From Pholis gunnellus (lineage: Eukaryota; Chordata; Actinopteri; Perciformes; Pholidae): a stretch of DNA of 64,000 bases. Location of the stretch: positions 17,975,303-18,039,302 of the forward strand of contig OU342814.1 in NCBI GenBank assembly GCA_910591455.2. The letters are read 5' to 3'. A program made the position numbers and the translations under genes. The notes below the pieces were generated by a model that worked only from the letters and a program-made list of their open reading frames with translations, made no database searches and was not told where the DNA came from. Positions within the stretch are counted from its first letter, which is position 1. Each line of letters begins with the position of its first letter. Of this stretch, positions 36,202-48,567 are shown in pieces.

Positions 36202-39200
36202 GGAGGTAGACGGTTTAGTGTTGGGGGATGAGTGGGAGTACATGATGAGTGAGATGAGATAGGCAGAAAAGGCGAGGTAGGGAAGATATAGCGACCGAGG
36301 AGGGACAAAGGAGAGTGGAGGATGAGAGAAATGATGGGAGAGAAGATGGTTAGAGGGGGATGAGAGGAGACGTAAAGGGGGGAGGATCAAAAGGCAGAGA
36401 GAAATGTAAAAGGATGATGGAAAGGAAGGAAAGTGGTCAAAAAAGACATGAAGAGACATGAGTATAGGAACAAATCATATCTGGTACCACTTACATTTTC
36501 CATTTGTATCAACAGAAAATAATACACCTTCATTAGAATACACATTTCTTTCGGAGCCAGCCTTTGGTACATTTTCTCAAAATATTGTTGGGTCTTTTCG
36601 TTTATTACTGCAATGAATTCAAACTGAGCCACAACCTCAGGCTTAAGTTGTTTTTCACTAATTGCTTTCTCCTGAGAGCAATGAGTGCACCGTATTTGCA
36701 TGCAAGCTCTGGGCAGCTTTGTATTTTGCTTCATTACTCTGAAAGATAAATCAATTAGTTATTGTGTAAATAGCGCAGGCCACGTAGTTGGTACACCCAA
36801 ACAGTTAAGATTTCTCAAAATGATCACGATAGCTTGCATTCTAAAATCTCCATTTGGATCTAATTAAAAGCCTACACAGAATTACTCACTGTATTCTCTT
36901 TTATTGGCTCAAGTGTGTTAACGAAAAAGAGATTTTTCTTCACCTGGGAGCCCGACAGCATCCGCACACTCTTCAGCCGGAGGATCATGAGGCCGTAGCA
37001 GACGGTGATGATGAGGACGGGCATGATGAAGGCAAAGATGAACACGCAGATCTTCAGCAGGGTGTCCCAGTACCAGGAGGGGTGGGGGAATATTAGCTTG
37101 CAGTCAACAATGCTGGAGGCTGTGCAGGGTGAGGAGATATATAATCACAGATGAACACAGATGCAAACAGTCATTACTTCCACACGAGAAACTTCTCAAT
37201 TAGTTGTTGGTATCAACTCTTATTTTCACTTGTCTAGCTCTTTTGAAACATCTGTGATTCCTTCCTCTAAAATGTGTTTCCTTCATGTGGTTGTACACAA
37301 TGTATTCAGGGTTGCAACTAATATTTTTCATTTTTGAGGAGTCAATTATTTCTATTCAATACATTATATAATAATAATAATCTACAACTATCATTTCCTG
37401 TCATCCCTCTACTATTAATCTCTAATAAAGACATAAAAATGCCCATAAAAAACCCACTGTCAAGTCTGAAAACTATGTTTTGTGATGCTAAAGCAACATC
37501 TTTTAGTACCATGCAAACTGCACGACGTCAATGAACCTGTATTACTCCCTATCTTCCAATCACAGCAGGTCACATTTCAACTATTTCAGTGGCGGTTTTC
37601 TCTCCATTACCTCTGCAATTACACAGAGGTGAAGCCTGGCTTCGCAGGTAGCCTCTTGACTATGCAGACAGTTATATTAGTCACCAGCGAGGCATATAGC
37701 AATTAATTGTTGTTTTGTGCAACTACACAGAAAAACTTAAGCAACTCTTTTGGGTTGCCTCTTTTTTATAGAACCTGCTGGAGTACATCATTGCTTTTTA
37801 AAGCTGGAATGCAGTGAATGAACTCAGTGTTTTTTTTCCTGTTTTGCGCTTCTATTTTTTTAGCGAGACCTTGTAGAACTCATTGTCTACCAAGGACAGA
37901 AAAATAAATAAGCACTGTTATGTATGGATGCTACTTGAGAGTTGGATGCAACGTTTTTAGCTGATTGTTTTCTGTTATTTGCACTAAAAATGTTGGGATT
38001 AGCGTCAAGACAATTTCCTAGAAGCTAATCTATTTATCGGGTTTGTCATAAAGGATATACAGTCTAGTTATTCATCAGATCCTGAATATTTAAAGGGTCT
38101 CTTATGCAAAGTCCAAACACATTCCCCCTTGCAGTGTAGGTATAATAATGCTTGTGTGTGCACATGCTTACGAGTGACAGCGGTGGAGGCCATGAACATT
38201 ACAGGCAACCCGATGGCCGAGGAGAGAATCCAGTTGCAGACGTTGACAATCTTGGCGTTACGCGGTGTCCTGAAGTCCAGCGCTTTGACTGGGTGGCACA
38301 CAGCGACGTAGCGGTCAATGCTCATGGTGGTGAGTGTGAAGATAGAGGTGAACATGTTGTAGTAGTCGATGGACATCACCATCTTGCACAGCATGTCTCC
38401 AAACGGCCAGGTCCCCATCAGGTAGTTGACGCTCTGGAATGGTAGCGTGCTGGTGACCAAGGCGTCGGCCAGAGCGAGGTTGAAGATGTAGATGTTGGTG
38501 GCGGTCTTCATTTTAGTGTATCTGCACAGAAACCATGGAGTGGTCGCAGTTATTTTGAGTCAACGCTAGAAAAAGTTGAGCGCTCATGTGGAAATAAAAG
38601 TACAATTCAATTCTGACTGTTAACAAATGTAAGTTATGCGTTCTATAAGCGACGTTTGTTGTGACACAGAACATGGCAAAACTAAGAAAATAAGTATTTT
38701 TGATATTCATTTGAGGTATTGATGATAGAGGAAGGCCTCCTCTCTGACTTATACCACCCAAACTCCAAAATATACCTGGTACACTGGTGTGCAAATATCA
38801 GTCAATAAATCATCACAAGCAAAATGTTAAAGTTACTTGATGTTATCTTTATGTCTCTGACTCACTGGAGCAGCACTCAGAAAGCTGCAATAAAGACGTT
38901 CAAACAGAAGATGGAAATACAAGGACACAAGTATAGTGCCAAGAAATTATTGAAATGTTTCTGCACAAGAACAGCCTCAATCATTCAACACCTACCTTTC
39001 AAGCAACATTAGCAGAACTTGAATACACAGCTGAAATTCCCCTGTTACGCCAGGTATGTTGCAATCAGAGCAGAATGTGCCCCATGAGCTGGGCTGAACC
39101 CAGCGTTCGTATCCCCAGGATGTTTTTGTGAATAATTCAGGCCCCTTGCCTCAGCGACCAGCTCATTTTGAAATAGCAACCGTCTAGTTTAATCAGTTCT

Positions 39201-42200
39201 AATGACTCAGTTTGTCCACAGGAGTAAAGTCCCAGATTCCTTGAGGTTTTAGAAGATATCTAAAATAAATGACTTTGGGCTGTTTTAAGTTGACCATACT
39301 GACTGAATGGATAAATAACAAATACGCCTTTTCTCAAGTAAACCTGCTTCTCAATCTCCAGCAGCTTTTAGTTAGTATCTGATGTCCTTTCCATTATTCT
39401 AATAGAATATTGGGCAAAGAAAAGAGGTAGTTCATAGAGTGTGGAGGATTGAAATGGCTCGACTGTTTAGAGCTCTTATCAGCAAAGAAATATGCGAAGC
39501 CTTTTAGCTGTCCATGAGGTCAGGGAGAACATTACTGATCACTAACTCTCTATGGTTTTGTTTAGTTAATACGATCAACGAAATAGATGTACTCATTTAT
39601 TACTTTTAGACTCGTCTTGCCTCATATTTATGTTGCAGCCTTTGAGCCGGGCTGTAACCGACTCCATGCTGGTGTTAATGTCGACATTTCTTCCCAAATT
39701 TATAAAAATCAGCATTTTGAAAATGGCTCAAATAGCAATCTACTGTTTTAAGGCAGCCCCGACCATGTGAACCCAAGTCTTAGATAGAGTCGACTAGGAT
39801 GATCTACGTCATTATATAAATTGTTAACCTTTTCCGTAACAACTGTGTAGCATTACAATCACAGCACAACGCTGTTCTCTCCTTTCTGTGTCCTGGAAAT
39901 TAAGATAGCCCGGTCCGTCACGTGATGCTAAAGTTGGACGGAGGGCCGTTGGGCGGGGTTAAAGGAAACGCTACTGCGCTTGCGGATGTGGAAGATCCCC
40001 GTACGATCCGGGTATTTTCATCTGAATTCTGGTCAAACCTTTTTTGAGAAAGGGACCACAGGGTGTTATTGTTTCGTCATACGAAAGTGGGTGTGGTTTA
40101 TTTTTGTTTTAAAGGTATGCAGTGGGTGGACTTAGGTTAGCTAAGTTACATTCTAAATTCTACTCTCACGTATCAATTTTGCACTAAAGATGTTCAGATT
40201 TGAATGTTTTCCTATATACGGGACAGTTAGATGAGATGATTGATACCACTCTTCTATCTGTTCATTGAATGTGAAGCTACAACGAGCAGCTGGTTTAGCT
40301 TAAAAGAAACTTGAAACTAGAACAGTTAGCCTGGCTCTTTTAAATGGTAACAAAATCAACCAACCAGCACCTCTAAAGCTCATTTGTTTAACAAAAACAG
40401 GTGTGAAAATGACAAAAGAACTGTAAATTTAACTTGTCACAGGTTAATTAGAGAACTTGAGACGTGCTGTAGCCTTATATATATATCAAACAGCTAAGGA
40501 ACTGGTCTCTATTCATGCCCAAAATGTCAAATTTAAGGCATAACAGTGATGATATTGCCGGTGCCCTATTCCACGTAAAGGCTACCTATACACATATCCC
40601 TGCTATAATGTTGTTAACTTAATCTGGATACACAAAGTGACAGTGATACATAACACCTCCTTGCCTTTGCTTTATTAAACCACTACTGTCATTCTACCTG
40701 AGAAGTAATTTACTGTTATTTTGTTGCAGTACTCTCCTCAATAATCCCAAATCCTCTTAACCGCAGATGACAGTGAGTTCATTACATTTTGATTAACTTT
40801 AACACTGACAGATTAGTGTGTTTGTTATTTCAGGCTTTATTTGAACGGGGACCGAGACACCTTGAGATGCAGTGAAAGCTGTCACCCTACACTGAGTAGT
40901 GTGCCGGTGGTGGAGGTAATTTCCGATGATACAATAGCTTGTGTCTTGTGTTTCTCCTGTGCCTGTCTGAGGCTTACGCGTATCAACATTTAATGGCCTC
41001 ATGGTGTCTGAAAAACTGAATAAGGTGTTTAATTAATGAGTTTTCAGCTTTAATTAATTTTTCAACCTTGAGGTCTTTGACTACATACTGTTGCAAGATT
41101 TCTTCATCGCTTTCTGAAACCTGATGTATTTCTAAATATACAGTGGAATTAATAATTAAAGAGGACATTTTTTAATTAGATTCTGGTTGGCATATTATTA
41201 TATTATTGGATTGGACTGTCCCTGCTGATAGTAACATTAGTCAATAAAAAGCTGTCAGCTACAGTTGTCCATAAACCAGTAGTTTGCTTCTAGGCTTAGG
41301 AGGTATTACGGTATACCAGGGTGCCGAAGTACAGTTTAAGTGTGGGCAATCTCGGAAAGCATTGACTGTAGTTCTGACGACAGATAAGTCGCGGGGGTAG
41401 AGGGATATATTTCTGGAGTTCCGGTGTAGCCAGCGTATATCTGGGCCAAGACTTCCTTGGCTGTGCGCTGCTCATTGTTTACAGTCCGATGAGCAACTTG
41501 AGATGCGAGAATGGAGTTGGAGATGAGACACAATGCGGACAACAGGATTGTTTCCCAAGTAGGCGCTCTACAATCTAATGTTGAACCAATAGAAAGTGAA
41601 ATCTTCTTCAAGCGATAGCTGGTAAGTTCCGAGATCACCTTTTGGCCAAAGCGTTCTGATTATTTTGCTGTCCACACGGACTGTTTACCTGCATTCAACC
41701 AAAGCCTGCTCGAACGTGATTAGTCACTATTTAGACTACGAATGGAAACCAGATTGCTTTCTCAGCTAACATCTTATTCCGTTACCTACAGATTCTACAT
41801 TTGACTAAAGGAACTGTTTATAGAGGTAGAAGCAGAACTGATAAGCATAAAATATCATGCTTTAGTGGAAATGCACGGATAATGAAAGAAATGATTTGTG
41901 CTTTGCTTGAATTACTTGTGTTGTGTTAATTGGCAACACAGAGTTGCGTGGTTGACACAATATTACTTTTTCATTTTTATGGCAGGAGCAATCATTTGAT
42001 AAGTATCATTAATAAAGCAGATACATATCTCCTGTGGATGGTGTCTCATTTTGAAAGAAAACTGCTGATGAGAAAATGACATCGTTTCATTATATTTCAG
42101 TAAACAGGCCACAAATAGAAATGTTTACAGCAAATGTTCAGCCGATAATTATTGACGGGAAGAGAAAGTGACATTGAAGCCAAAGAGACACAAGACAGAA

Positions 42201-45200
42201 GTAACCAACTCCACAAAGTACATCTTCATTAAGCTTTGTTTGTGAGTAAACACCACTTGAAAACAGAAATTGCTCAATCTGCCTCCAAACTACCTTGATT
42301 TGATGGTTTCCTGGACCACTGAAGCGCAGAGGCGGCAGATAGATGTGCAGTAATGGACCTTAAAACCACCCAAAACAGTGAAATCATGTATAATTCATAG
42401 CCTTCCATCAACCCATTAGCCGTGATTCCCACCTGGGGGAGTTAGATGCCTTATCATTCCCTCTGTTGCTCATCCATCTTTATTTCTGCATAAATGAACA
42501 AAAAATACAAAGCATTTGATAATGATAGTAAATAATCCCTGTGGAAAGACTGATAAGAAACTGGTTTTACAAACTCATCACAAGTGCTCCCAGCCGAGAG
42601 AGACAGAAACATCCGCCTAATCTAGACTGTTCCGATGCATTATTCATACAAATCATTTGAAAACAGTGTTCATTTCCTAATTTTAGCTACATAAAAAGTA
42701 GGGCAGTTGAGAATTGGTTGTTTTAATGTGCACAAATTCAAGAGAGCTTAATGCGGCCATTTTGGCAAAAGATTTAATTATGAGAAAAAACCTTTTACCC
42801 CTACCCTGATTGAAAACCTAATAATATCTTCTGAGGACACTTTATGACAAATTATTGAAAAGAAAATTACATTTACCTCTAGCCTGGCTCCCCAATGAGC
42901 CTCATCTGTTGCTCAGACTGTAATGTGGAAACACAGAAACAGCATAGATGGTCATTAATATTCAAAATTAGATTTTCAATCAAGTTTTGGGCCCTCGAGC
43001 GATGTTGATCAGAATGGAATTTTCTATGGCGATAAGTTTAGGGCAGCATTTCTTGACATTGGCGGTACGTCAGGTCAGATAACGTCAGGGGGTCCTGCAG
43101 CAATATCTTTGAAAAGGGGGCATTGAGGTGTTCTTTTTGACAATTTTAACAGAATGGAATTGCTGTTACCACCATCATGCTTTTATCTGAACATTTTCTA
43201 TGGAACAGTGCTCTCCTCTGAGCTGTAGCTCTGTCGCTGCGTTTACTGCTTAACAGCTCGGGGAAGCAGCTTTGAGCTGCGCTTTATTGGAGATGATGAA
43301 GTTCAAAACTGTGGAACTAAGCCAGTGACATTCATGGTTAATCAGAAGTGTTTCGCATTAGTTTTGCAGTACACAGCCACTTACTAAAACTTGCAGGGAG
43401 TCCCCCACGGAACATAATGCACAGCAGACTATAGGGTAGGTAGATTTTTCTTGACATTTTCTGACTTTATTCTCAATATTACAAATGATAACGACTTGAG
43501 AAATGTTTTGATATGTGCAGAAGGTTTTGTGCAAGATCAGAAACTTTGCTGAAACACATTCGAGCTATTAAATTCCAGGGGTTTAAAAGTGAATTAAAAT
43601 ACATGAATGTATCATTGAGGTGAATAGAGAAGATGTTACTTCCCCCAAACAAAAGAGGAGGAAATGTTTTGTGACTCAGCGGGGAGAAGGAAGGATTTAT
43701 CTTTATATTTTTAATACCTGCTGCCTGAATATTGTTTTCCTTTACATAAATAATGACATTCCCACCATAAATTGATACAAATACAACTCCCCAGAATGCA
43801 GGAAATGAAATGATTGAAGTTCATAATCCCCTTCCCTTATTTGAAATGAAACCTACATCTTCAAAGTGGCTTTCTGATCAATAACAAAACCGAATTAATG
43901 AGGTGATGATTCACAAGGCATTCTCGTTCCCTGTGAGACTAATGATAATGATATTTGAACTGTCCGGTTTAATTAAATCTTTTATCTTGCATTCAATTAC
44001 ATGCTTTTTAAATAATATAACAGAATTCTAATGAACATTAATATTCAGGCTAGACAATTAGCCTACATTTTAATTGATGGGGACTTAATAAGGAATTAGA
44101 AAAGTGACCTTTTGATGATGGTTTATCAAGTTTAATGTAATCTTCTACAAGTAAATATATGATTTACCATCCACTATTTATCTTGATATTTTTGAGCCTG
44201 CCCAAACCATCTAAAGAAGATGACACAGAAGGAACTCTGAGATGTGATTTTTGGTGTTGACGCTGTAAGAAGCAGAAGAGCAATTGATTTAATTTGTCGC
44301 GGTCTTGCTTTGTGTTACAACCCTTTTAGACCTGTGCAATTAGTGTAATATTGTTGTGTTTTCACTTTGATGTTCAATTTCTCCCTAGATATGTTTACTC
44401 GGCACAGACCCTTGAGATAAGTTCAAAAGGAAATAAATATTGATCTTGGACTCTTAGCTTCAAGAACATGCGTACACTTAACTGGGAATCTGAATGGCCA
44501 CCTGCACAAAATCCTCAGTACTGTCCATCTGGATATATTTATTATAACAGTCAGTGTAATGTGCGTATACTGCTTGTAGGTATATATATATATTCACATA
44601 CAAAAGTTAAACTAAATACATGTTGCATGTATGTGTTGTGCTGAAGGTTTGCTCGAGCATTTGGTTGTTTTTTAGTGTTCATATGTTCTCTTCACGCCCA
44701 CTCTCTGATGCTGTCTAATGGGTTCAACATCAGCCTCTGTATATCACCTCCACTCCACACATAACTCAGGGGCCACAGCCCCGAAAGGAGAATGTCAAAC
44801 CTTCAAAATCATAATTCAGTTTTAGTTTGATTTAGTTAACCGCCCAGTAATAAAACATGAAAGCAAAGTGATTAGGAAAAAAAGAGCTGAGGCTATCAAT
44901 TTGTGTTGAATGAGACAGAAAAAAAACACTGGATCAGGATTTGTTATACATCACATCTAATGACCTGCTCATCGTTAGTGGATTTCAAATGAAAAAAAGT
45001 GATCTGGCGCTGTGTTTATTGTGTGAAATTGATAATTTTGGAATGCTAACAGATATTAAGAGACGAGTAACATGGCGGGACATTTAAAGCTACCCCATAA
45101 ACACAAGTGGGAGCTTTGTTTATTTATATTTGGAAGAAACTTGTAGTCACTGTTTCAACAAATATCAAGCAGAAACCCACGCACTTGTGGTCAACAAGCA

Positions 45201-48200
45201 GCAGCTGATTAATTTTCATGGCCCCTGTTACATGGCAAGATAAACATAATTCATCATCGGTCTGCGGTGCTCGCCAGAGTAGGTACGGCGCTGTGTATGA
45301 TTCATGGGCTCCTGCTGGGTGCAGATAAACCATTGGTGCCTGGGTGCAGGAACAGAGGCTGCTCATGTGAACAAACATCTGTAGGCCTCTGGCTCCGACC
45401 ATTAACTCTGTGGGGAGCATGATGGATGCGAATGCGTGCATGTCTGATTGCTGGGCACGTGTTTCTAGGATTTGTGTTTTTACTGCATGTATGCAAATCA
45501 AGGTTCTCTATCACATCGATGATCATGTAAAATCCAACATTACCTTGAACAAGTGCTGCTTATTGATTTGCAACATAACCGACGATGACCTCATTCACCC
45601 AGAGATATCAAAGGCATAGTCACTATGGTATGAAAAGTGTTGCAAAAGTTAATATTATCTTGATGTATATATAGGCTATAATTGTATCACTTACCCCAAA
45701 CATGTGATTATGTCTAATTATAATACATACATTAGGGGGTTGTAGTAACCGCAGTCTGACAGAAAACCAGATGAAACTAGATGAACAGTCAGGGGATCAC
45801 CAGCGTGAATAGATATCATCTGGGACCATGAATAGTCTGCTAAAGTAGATATTTTTAGCTCCAAACAGTTTTGGCACATGAGTAAAGCATTGAATAGAAA
45901 TCGCAAAAGGTGGCATTAGAAGTCAATAAATAGTTTTCTTGCCAAATGGGCCTCTTCAGAAATTTCCTGACATACATAAGCCTTAAAATGTTGCCATAAC
46001 TTACCATTAAATTGACGTGTTATTTGTATATTGCACTGGTCCAATTAGCAGTTTCAGAGACGTTGGTATAGCTGCGGAAAATCCTAAACAAAACACGCAT
46101 TGACAAAACAACCCGCCAATATCCATCTGTGGCCATTCTGTATTTATACTAGTGTTTGTTTGCAAACACACATTTTTAGCATTTGTGGAGATTTGTGGAA
46201 AACGGAGCGGCCGCCCGCTGCAGGGACGGCTAGCGACAGCCGGGAGAAACAAGTCAGGGAGCAAAGTGGGTCATTTCTCACTGCATCCACTTTCAGTCAG
46301 ACATCAGAGTTTTGTAAATCTCCAGCCACATTTCTTCATGTATATTTATTTAATTGGATTGCCCCAAAAATGGGGGCGGCAAGGCATTTTTTAGGCTGCG
46401 ACGGCTTGGCGGCTGCGATTCATGATTCTACTTGCACCAAGCAGTTGAAGCGGTTCCTGGTCAAAGCATTGGCAGTTGCTAGCCTGTTAGCCATAACAAG
46501 TTAATAAACTAAATGTTCCAATTGCTATGAGTTTGTTTTAGTCATCCTGTCGTCTGGGGTCAAAAGTTGCTTTTTGCAGCTTTATGTGCGGAGAAATAAG
46601 AAAGAATATATCAGTTAAATGTATCAAAACATCCAACGAAATTTCTCAAATCTCTTTGATAACAAGAGTAACCAAGCACACCTGCTGTTTTCATTGAAGT
46701 ACCAGTGATACAGTACGTGCAAAAAGGTCGGCTGGAGTGAAATAAAAATAGGAGGGTGTGGAGCCAAAAACACTAGAGCGAGTATTTTTGTGGATGGAGA
46801 GAGTGGCAACATGTTGCACTGGTTGCGACACATAAAAAAAATCAATGCAGACACAAACTACTCACAGCTGCTTTCTACATTTCATAATTATTACTTTCAG
46901 GGACATGCACGGACATTTTGAGGGGCTGTTGCTCTAATGGCTGGGTCGGGTCTTAAAAACAGGCATACTGGACTGGTTCTGGAATCAGTTTTAGGTTTGT
47001 GCTTAATACACACATTTTCTCTATTTTTCCTTCTGTAATTTGTTCTGTTTTAACACAGATTTTGATCACTTGGGATACAATTGTCACAATTTCTCTCTTG
47101 TTTTTGTAGTTTCATGGCTTTCTTTACAGTCTAATTAACGGAAGAATCACATTTTTCTTTATGTTGTGTAACAGTCTCATATTAACAGATGCCTTTAATA
47201 AGTATGTTGCTGTGTGACAAAAAACATCCAAAACAACCAGTTAAGATTTGAAAGAAATTGTGATTAAAATGTTGTTGGTCTGGAAATGATTTCATGTTAT
47301 GAGGTGTTAGTGTTTTGCTAATTATTTGAAGGAATTAAAAAAACAAAACTCAAAAAGGAGCTGTAAATGGCTTTTTTAGGACACATTTGTCTGGCAATGA
47401 AAACCCAAACTTGGCCTCGTTGAGAGATGCTTGAATCTCGCATGCAAAACACTTCAAAGAGCCTCCAAATGGAAAAATCTCTAACACTGGCATAAATCCC
47501 GCACAGCACATGTATTTAACAATCACTGCATTGTGTCCTGCTCATTGGGTTTGAAAATCGCTGCCCACTTCGTTGTGATTCTATCATAAAGGTTTTCTAT
47601 CACTGGAAATATGACAGAAAAGAAACACATTTAGGACAAACCCAGACCCTCTGTGATGCTGGTTATGAAAGCAGAGACCTCAAGAAGAGCTTATCAGCTT
47701 GTTGCTTAGGAACACTTTTGTTAATGTGCTGAAGACCTTTCTAAAAGTGGTCTCTTCGTGCCCTTGGCCCCGGTCTTTAATAAGTGCAACTGTTGTACAC
47801 AGTTTGTTTTGCAAGCAACAACGTTCACTGTGGCGGAGGTCATCAGTTGACCTCTTTGGATTGTTTGGTTTGCTCACCCATGTGGCCCGTTGGCACCAGT
47901 AAGCCGAACTTCTTGTTGAAACCCGTGTTTTTGAAAAAGATTCTAAGACATACAGAAGACTTTAGACAGTTCGTAGGGGGGGGGGGGGGGGTGTAACAAC
48001 ACCGTCAAAGTGATTTGGAGAACAAATCTGCGTCACCCTCTGCCGCTTTGAAAGGCCAGCCTTCATGAAGAAGGACATGTTTAACCATACCTGTCATAGA
48101 ACATAAAGAGCAGAATGGGGGTAGGTGTGTGAGTCACTCTGCAATTGACAGATGGACAAAAGAGCCGTGAGCACCCATAAATGATCAAGTAGAGAAAGAA

Positions 48201-48523
48201 TGACTGAATCTGTCTTTTGTTCCCTCGTCTTTGGTTAATCACCGTTCCTTCGTTCTGTTTATAACTTCCTCGGTGCAGAGCAGTGGCGATCGCGCTACAT
48301 TCCTCGAATACAGTAAATACCTTTTTTCCAGGGATCTCCTCAGCCTCCACAGTCAAGGTCTGTCAAATTGTGAAGGTTTTACTACCTTATGAAACAGGTC
48401 ATGAATGAGTGACGTTCTCTTTCTAGGTCTCTCTGTCCTTTGTTCTATTTCCTGGATTAACCAGAGACCTCCTGTTGAATCCAGACTCCAGCAGTGTCCA
48501 GTGGTGTTAAGAGAAGCGCATTA

Positions 48524-48567
<44 letters not shown>

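Noticed and set aside
41336..41638. Minus-strand 100-codon ORF in oprm1 intron 1
   Set aside because: It begins at a non-ATG codon and has no recognised domain or splice support; it is left as unclassified sequence.
41590..41665. Possible U2 snRNA similarity (gccaaaagg)
   Set aside because: Only nine bases match and the flanks do not resemble U2.
46100..46504. Plus-strand 134-codon ORF across a CpG-richer patch
   Set aside because: No family resemblance and no splice or promoter context; noted only as an unusual composition patch.
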